Assembly: GCF_003665095.1 (NCBI RefSeq)
Contig: NZ_RCHV01000002.1
Coordinates: forward strand, 1,311,501 to 1,375,500
DNA: 64,000 nucleotides
From: Streptomyces sp. Z26
Lineage (GTDB): Bacteria > Actinomycetota > Actinomycetes > Streptomycetales > Streptomycetaceae
Direction: 5' to 3'
In this document: positions 60,862 to 64,000 of the stretch, in pieces
Layout of the letters: each line of letters opens with the position of its first letter
Position numbering within the stretch: position 1 is the stretch's first letter
Program-made: the position numbers and the translations under genes
The notes under the pieces: generated by a model
Databases searched by the model: none
What the model was told of the DNA's origin: nothing
What the model saw: only the letters and a program-made list of their open reading frames with translations

Positions 60862-62094
60862 TCAGCCGCGTACGGTCTCGCGTCCCACCGCCGGGGCGGC
60901 GGTCTCCCCCGTGCCCGGCGCGCGGGCCACGACCCGCGAGACGGAGCCGGTCGTGGGCCGGTCCAGGACGCCCGCGAGCAGGGCGACGCCCAGCCCGGCC
61001 GCCGCGAGGACCGCGCCGACGAGCATCGGCGAGGTCCAGCCCCAGCCCGCCGCGATGGCGAGGCCGCCGAGCCAGGCGCCGCCCGCGTTGGCGAGGTTGA
61101 ACGCGGAGTGGTTGGACGCGGAGGCCAGCGTGGGCGCGTGCCGGGCCTTCTGCATGACGAGCATCTGGAGCGGCGTCGTCGTCATGAAGCCGACGGCGCC
61201 GAGCACCGCGACCATCACCAGCGCCGCCCACTTGACGTCGACCACGGCGTGGAAGACGAGCAGCGACACGGCGAGCGCGGCCAGCGACCCGTACAGCGTG
61301 GGCCGCAGCGCGCGGTCGGTCAGCGGCCCGGCGGCCAGCGCGCCGAGCGTCATGCCGATGCCGAACAGCGCCAGCACGAGCGTGACGGAGGACTCGGCGA
61401 AGCCGGTGACCTCGGTCATCATCGACGCCAGGTAGCTGTAGACGGCGAAGACGCCGCCGAAGCCGAGGACGGCCGTGAGCAGCCCGAGCAGCACCTGCCG
61501 GTCGCCCAGCGCGCGGATCTCGTGCCGTACGCCGCGCTGTTCCTCGGCCGGGAGCGCGGGGACGAGCGCGGCGAGCGCCACCATGGCGACCACGCCGATG
61601 CCGGTGACGACGAGGAAGGTGGCCCGCCAGCCGAGGGCCTGGCCGAGGGCGGTCCCGGCCGGTACGCCGACGATGTTGGCGACGGTCAGCCCCAGGAACA
61701 TGGTGGCCACGGCGCGCGCCCGCCGGTCCTCGGCCACCAGCCGGGCGGCGACGACGGCGCCGACGCCGAAGAACGCGCCGTGCGGCAGTCCGGCGAGCAG
61801 CCGTCCCGCGAGCAGCGTGCCGTAGTCGGGGGCGAGGGCGGAGGCGAGGTTGCCCGCGGCGAAGACACCCATGAGCAGGACGAGCATGCGGCGGCGCGGT
61901 ACGCGGTTGCCGACGGCGGTGAGCAGCGGCGCGCCGACGACGACGCCGACGGCGTAGGCGGAGACGAGGTGGCCGGCGGTGGGCACCGAGGTGTGGAGGT
62001 CGTCCGCGACGTTGGGCAGCAGGCCCATCATGACGAACTCGGTCGTGCCTATTCCGAAGGCGCTGATCGCGAGAGCGAGCAAGGCCAGGGGCAT
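60862..62094 (-). CDS. MFS efflux transporter, DHA1 (AraJ/CmlR-like)
   Basis: 410 residues from ATG 62094; the frame upstream (MSPYARTP) is not MFS-like. Twelve hydrophobic segments are visible, opening LALLALAISAFGIGTTEFVM-MGLLPNVADDLHTSVP, which is the AraJ-type drug:H+ antiporter signature. Motif A is VGNRVPRRRMLVLLMGVFAA in loop 2-3, and motif C-like GxxxGPxxGG is replaced by VANIVGVPAGTALG. Likely exports drugs or sugars. A 17-bp palindrome about 130 bp upstream suggests local repression. Confidence 0.92.
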   Translation of the reverse strand: MPLALLALAISAFGIGTTEFVMMGLLPNVADDLHTSVPTAGHLVSAYAVGVVVGAPLLTAVGNRVPRRRMLVLLMGVFAAGNLASALAPDYGTLLAGRLLAGLPHGAFFGVGAVVAARLVAEDRRARAVATMFLGLTVANIVGVPAGTALGQALGWRATFLVVTGIGVVAMVALAALVPALPAEEQRGVRHEIRALGDRQVLLGLLTAVLGFGGVFAVYSYLASMMTEVTGFAESSVTLVLALFGIGMTLGALAAGPLTDRALRPTLYGSLAALAVSLLVFHAVVDVKWAALVMVAVLGAVGFMTTTPLQMLVMQKARHAPTLASASNHSAFNLANAGGAWLGGLAIAAGWGWTSPMLVGAVLAAAGLGVALLAGVLDRPTTGSVSRVVARAPGTGETAAPAVGRETVRG

Positions 62095-62222
62095 GGCGGT
62101 GGGACCTTTCGGGGCGGGGGCGGGCCGACGGCCGCACGGCGTGCGGGCGTACGGGCTCACGGGGCGGGGCAGGGCGGGATCGGGCGCCGGGAGGGGATGG
62201 GGACGCGGGTTCCGGCGGTTTA

Positions 62223-62239
62223 TGTTCTCAAGCTGAACA
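62223..62239. promoter_or_regulatory. 17-bp palindrome upstream of the MFS gene
   Basis: TGTTC-TCAAGCT-GAACA, perfect arms with a 7-bp centre, in an AT-rich patch of the 239-bp gap. It overlaps a -10-like TAGAGT (read leftward). A MarR/TetR/GntR-type repressor site is plausible; the TetR gene at 63577 is one candidate. Confidence 0.5.
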
Positions 62240-62333
62240 AACTCTACAGCCCGCTTTGTTCCCCCGCGAAACGCGCACGTTTCGACCAGGCGAACTCTTC
62301 GCGGAGCGCGGCCCGAGGGGGCCTACGGGTGGC

Positions 62334-63365
62334 TCAGAGGTCCATCGACGCGGCCACCGGCAGGTGGTCGCTGCCCGTCGCGTCCATCGTCCACGACGAC
62401 GTGGGGTCCATCCCCCGCACCATGATCTGGTCGATGCGCGCCATCGGGAACGACGCGGGCCAGCTGAAGCCCATCCCGTCCCCGCTCGCGCCCTGCGTGG
62501 AACGCAGCTGCGCGGTGACGGGCGCCAGCGCGCGGTCGTTCATCGTGCCGTTGAGGTCCCCGAGCAGCACCACCCGGCGTACGGGGTCCGCGTCGATGCT
62601 CCGCCCCAGCAGCTCCGCGCTGTCGTCCCGCTGCCCGGCCGTGAAGCCGGACCGGAACTGCACGCGTACGGACGGGAGATGGGCCGCGTACACCGCCACG
62701 TCCCCCTGCGGCGTCGCCACCGTCGTGCGCAGCGCGCGCTTCCAGCCGAGGCCGATGTCGACGTGCGCGGAGTCCTTCAGCGGGTAGCGGCTCCAGACGC
62801 CGACGGTGCCCTGGACCTCGTGGTACGGGTACGCCTCCGCGAGTTCCCTCGCGTACACCCCGACCCGGCCGCTCGTGACCTCCTCCAGCGCGATGACGTC
62901 GGCGCGGGAGCCGACGAGCTGGTGCGCGGTGCCGACGGGGTCGGCGTTCTCCGCGTTGACGTTGTGGGTGACGACGGTGAAGTCCCCACGGGGGCCGCCC
63001 CGGTCGGACACCAGGCCGCCGAAGAGGTCCATCCAGACGAGCGTCGGGACCAGCAGCGCGACGAGCGCCGGTACGGAGCGGCGGACCACGGCGCAGACCA
63101 GCAGCACCGGGACGAGCAACCCGCCCCAGGGCAGGAACGTCTCCCACAACGAACCGAGGTTGCCGACCGCGTTGGGGACCTCCGCGTGCAACGCGAGCGC
63201 CAGGCCGAGGGCCAGCGCGACGGCGGCCAGCACCCAGCCGCGCCGCCACCTGTCCTCGCCGCCCCAGCCGCCGAACGCCCGCCGCAGCCGTTCCGCCGAT
63301 CCGCGGGGACGTGCGGGGCGACCGTCGACAGAATCCGCGGCTTCCGCGGTGAACACCCGTGCCAT
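62334..63365 (-). CDS. membrane-anchored endonuclease/exonuclease/phosphatase family protein
   Basis: 343 residues. An Arg-rich cytoplasmic N-terminus, then three transmembrane segments (about 43-62, 68-92 and 97-118), then an extracytoplasmic EEP domain: FTVVTHNVNAENADPVGTAH, VIALEEVTSGRV (metal-binding Glu), VAVYAAHLPSVRV, RRVVLLGDLNGTMNDRALAP (catalytic Asp-x-Asn) and TGSDHLPVAASMDL (catalytic His). The full active site is present, so it is probably an active phosphodiesterase or lipid phosphatase working outside the membrane. ATG 63365 is the natural start. Substrate unknown. Confidence 0.92.
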   Translation of the reverse strand: MARVFTAEAADSVDGRPARPRGSAERLRRAFGGWGGEDRWRRGWVLAAVALALGLALALHAEVPNAVGNLGSLWETFLPWGGLLVPVLLVCAVVRRSVPALVALLVPTLVWMDLFGGLVSDRGGPRGDFTVVTHNVNAENADPVGTAHQLVGSRADVIALEEVTSGRVGVYARELAEAYPYHEVQGTVGVWSRYPLKDSAHVDIGLGWKRALRTTVATPQGDVAVYAAHLPSVRVQFRSGFTAGQRDDSAELLGRSIDADPVRRVVLLGDLNGTMNDRALAPVTAQLRSTQGASGDGMGFSWPASFPMARIDQIMVRGMDPTSSWTMDATGSDHLPVAASMDL

Positions 63366-63576
63366 GCGCCGTCCTCAATCACCGTGCAGCTGACTGAGGG
63401 AACCATAGGCGACCGCGGGCGATCACCGCGAAGCCGGTAAACCGCACGATTCGTGCGGTTCGGGACGCCGGGCCCCTCCAGTCCGTACCCAGTGCAGGAC
63501 GAACGGCGCGGCACGACGGGTTCCGGCGGGCCCGTACGGTCGGGGCGGCTGTGACAGAACCCGCACATCCCGCAGG

Positions 63577-64000
63577 TCACACGGGGGCCGCGGGCTCCCC
63601 CGGGCCGCCGGTGGACGCGCCGGGGCCGGTCGTACGCGCGCCCGGTCCGCCCGTACGCGCCCCCGCGCCCGTGGCGACGCCGCGCAGCACGCCGTCCACG
63701 ATCCGCTCGGCCAGCCCCTCGGGCAGGTCCCGGCCCTCGTGCAGGATCGCGCGGACGAGCATCGGCCCGGTGAACAGCTCGCCCAGCAGCTCGATCCCGA
63801 TGTCATCCCGGAGTTCACCGGCGGCCACCCCGCGCCGCAGCACGTCGTACAGCGCCCGCCTGCGCGCCTCGATCACCGTGTCGTGGTACTCGCGCCACAG
63901 CTCCGGGTGGCTGCGCAGGTGGCTGATCATCGTGCGCATCAGCACCGAGTCGCGCTTGGCCAGGCCGCGTCGGCGCAGCTGTTCCAGCAGGGCGACGAGG
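63577..64000 (-). CDS. TetR-family regulator, C-terminal part (cut by the window end)
   Basis: The reading frame is open to base 64000, so the gene begins outside the window and only about 141 codons are seen. The visible part is the ligand-binding domain, with LLEQLRRRGLAKRDSVLMRT, MISHLRSHPELWREYHDTVI, RRRALYDVLRRGVAAGELRD and LLGELFTGPMLVRAILHEGR, as in TetR_C_11-like proteins; the DNA-binding domain is missing. The C-terminus is a disordered run (GPGARTTGPGASTGGPGE). ATG codons inside this segment are internal, not starts. The MFS pump and EEP gene are on the same strand nearby. Confidence 0.85.
   Translation of the reverse strand, partial: LVALLEQLRRRGLAKRDSVLMRTMISHLRSHPELWREYHDTVIEARRRALYDVLRRGVAAGELRDDIGIELLGELFTGPMLVRAILHEGRDLPEGLAERIVDGVLRGVATGAGARTGGPGARTTGPGASTGGPGEPAAPV

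Noticed and set aside
1..64000. tRNA, rRNA, transposase, integrase or prophage genes
   Set aside because: None seen on either strand; the accessory block has no visible att-site duplication at its edges.

Overview
The window is about 72% G+C, has strong third-position G/C, frequent GTG and TTG starts, twin-arginine and sortase-E type secreted proteins, DmdR-type and GlnR-type sites and a MalR regulon. It is chromosomal DNA of a Streptomyces or a very close actinomycete. The order lipB, lipA, DUF4191, RDD, glnA ... pullulanase ... malEFG, aglA / malR, PAP2, glnE ... nadE ... glnA2 follows, from memory, the S. coelicolor SCO2190-SCO2240 core, with local losses, rearrangements and one insertion.

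Layout. 0-3 kb: a small gene behind a DNA-damage (RecA-NDp/PafBC) promoter, a VOC protein and an NsdA-like TPR regulator. 3-8.2 kb: lipoate synthesis (lipB, lipA), two membrane proteins and glnA with a tandem GlnR box. 8.4-14.8 kb: a PLP dehydratase, an XRE-cupin regulator divergent from a class III aminotransferase, a secreted lipase under a TetR-like palindrome, a TPR protein and a LAETG surface protein. 15-23.4 kb: a sialidase, a mycobacterial SigG-like sigma factor with its own RecA-NDp-like promoter, an ArsC-like protein, an oxidoreductase/isomerase pair, a two-component system and a TetR regulator. 23.3-26.1 kb: secreted pullulanase.

26.8-37.0 kb is accessory DNA. A MerR gene keeps its operator but has no divergent target; then come DUF4291, several lone or immunity-like genes, an AT-rich stretch with a broken immunity gene, an Imm50 immunity gene, a 1533-residue Rhs toxin whose AT-rich tip looks like an HNH/EndoVII (EHHH) nuclease, and a WXG-like partner gene. 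The block separates the pullulanase from the maltose genes it should be co-regulated with. 37-44.4 kb: the maltose operon malE-malF-malG-aglA, with a divergent malR and a second, very similar LacI gene coupled to aglA. 44.4-53 kb: PAP2, glnE, a MerR/old-yellow-enzyme pair with an overspaced promoter, a two-repeat type I-E CRISPR remnant without cas genes, and glnA2. 53-64 kb: a secreted DUF4232 protein, GNAT, an iron-regulated siderophore-binding lipoprotein, a methyltransferase, a subtilase, a TrmB/LuxR-like regulator, nadE, an MFS efflux pump, an EEP-family membrane protein and a TetR gene cut by the window end.

How the genes work together. Nitrogen: GlnR sites drive glnA, GlnE adenylylates the Tyr of GlnA, and GlnA2 lacks that Tyr and so escapes GlnE. 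Alpha-glucan use: pullulanase debranches outside the cell, MalEFG imports maltodextrins and AglA hydrolyses them inside, and the pullulanase and malE promoters share the same MalR-type motif. DNA damage: two RecA-NDp-like promoters precede a small protein and a sigma factor. Competition: the Rhs/WXG/Imm50 locus. No tRNA, rRNA, insertion sequence or origin was recognised.
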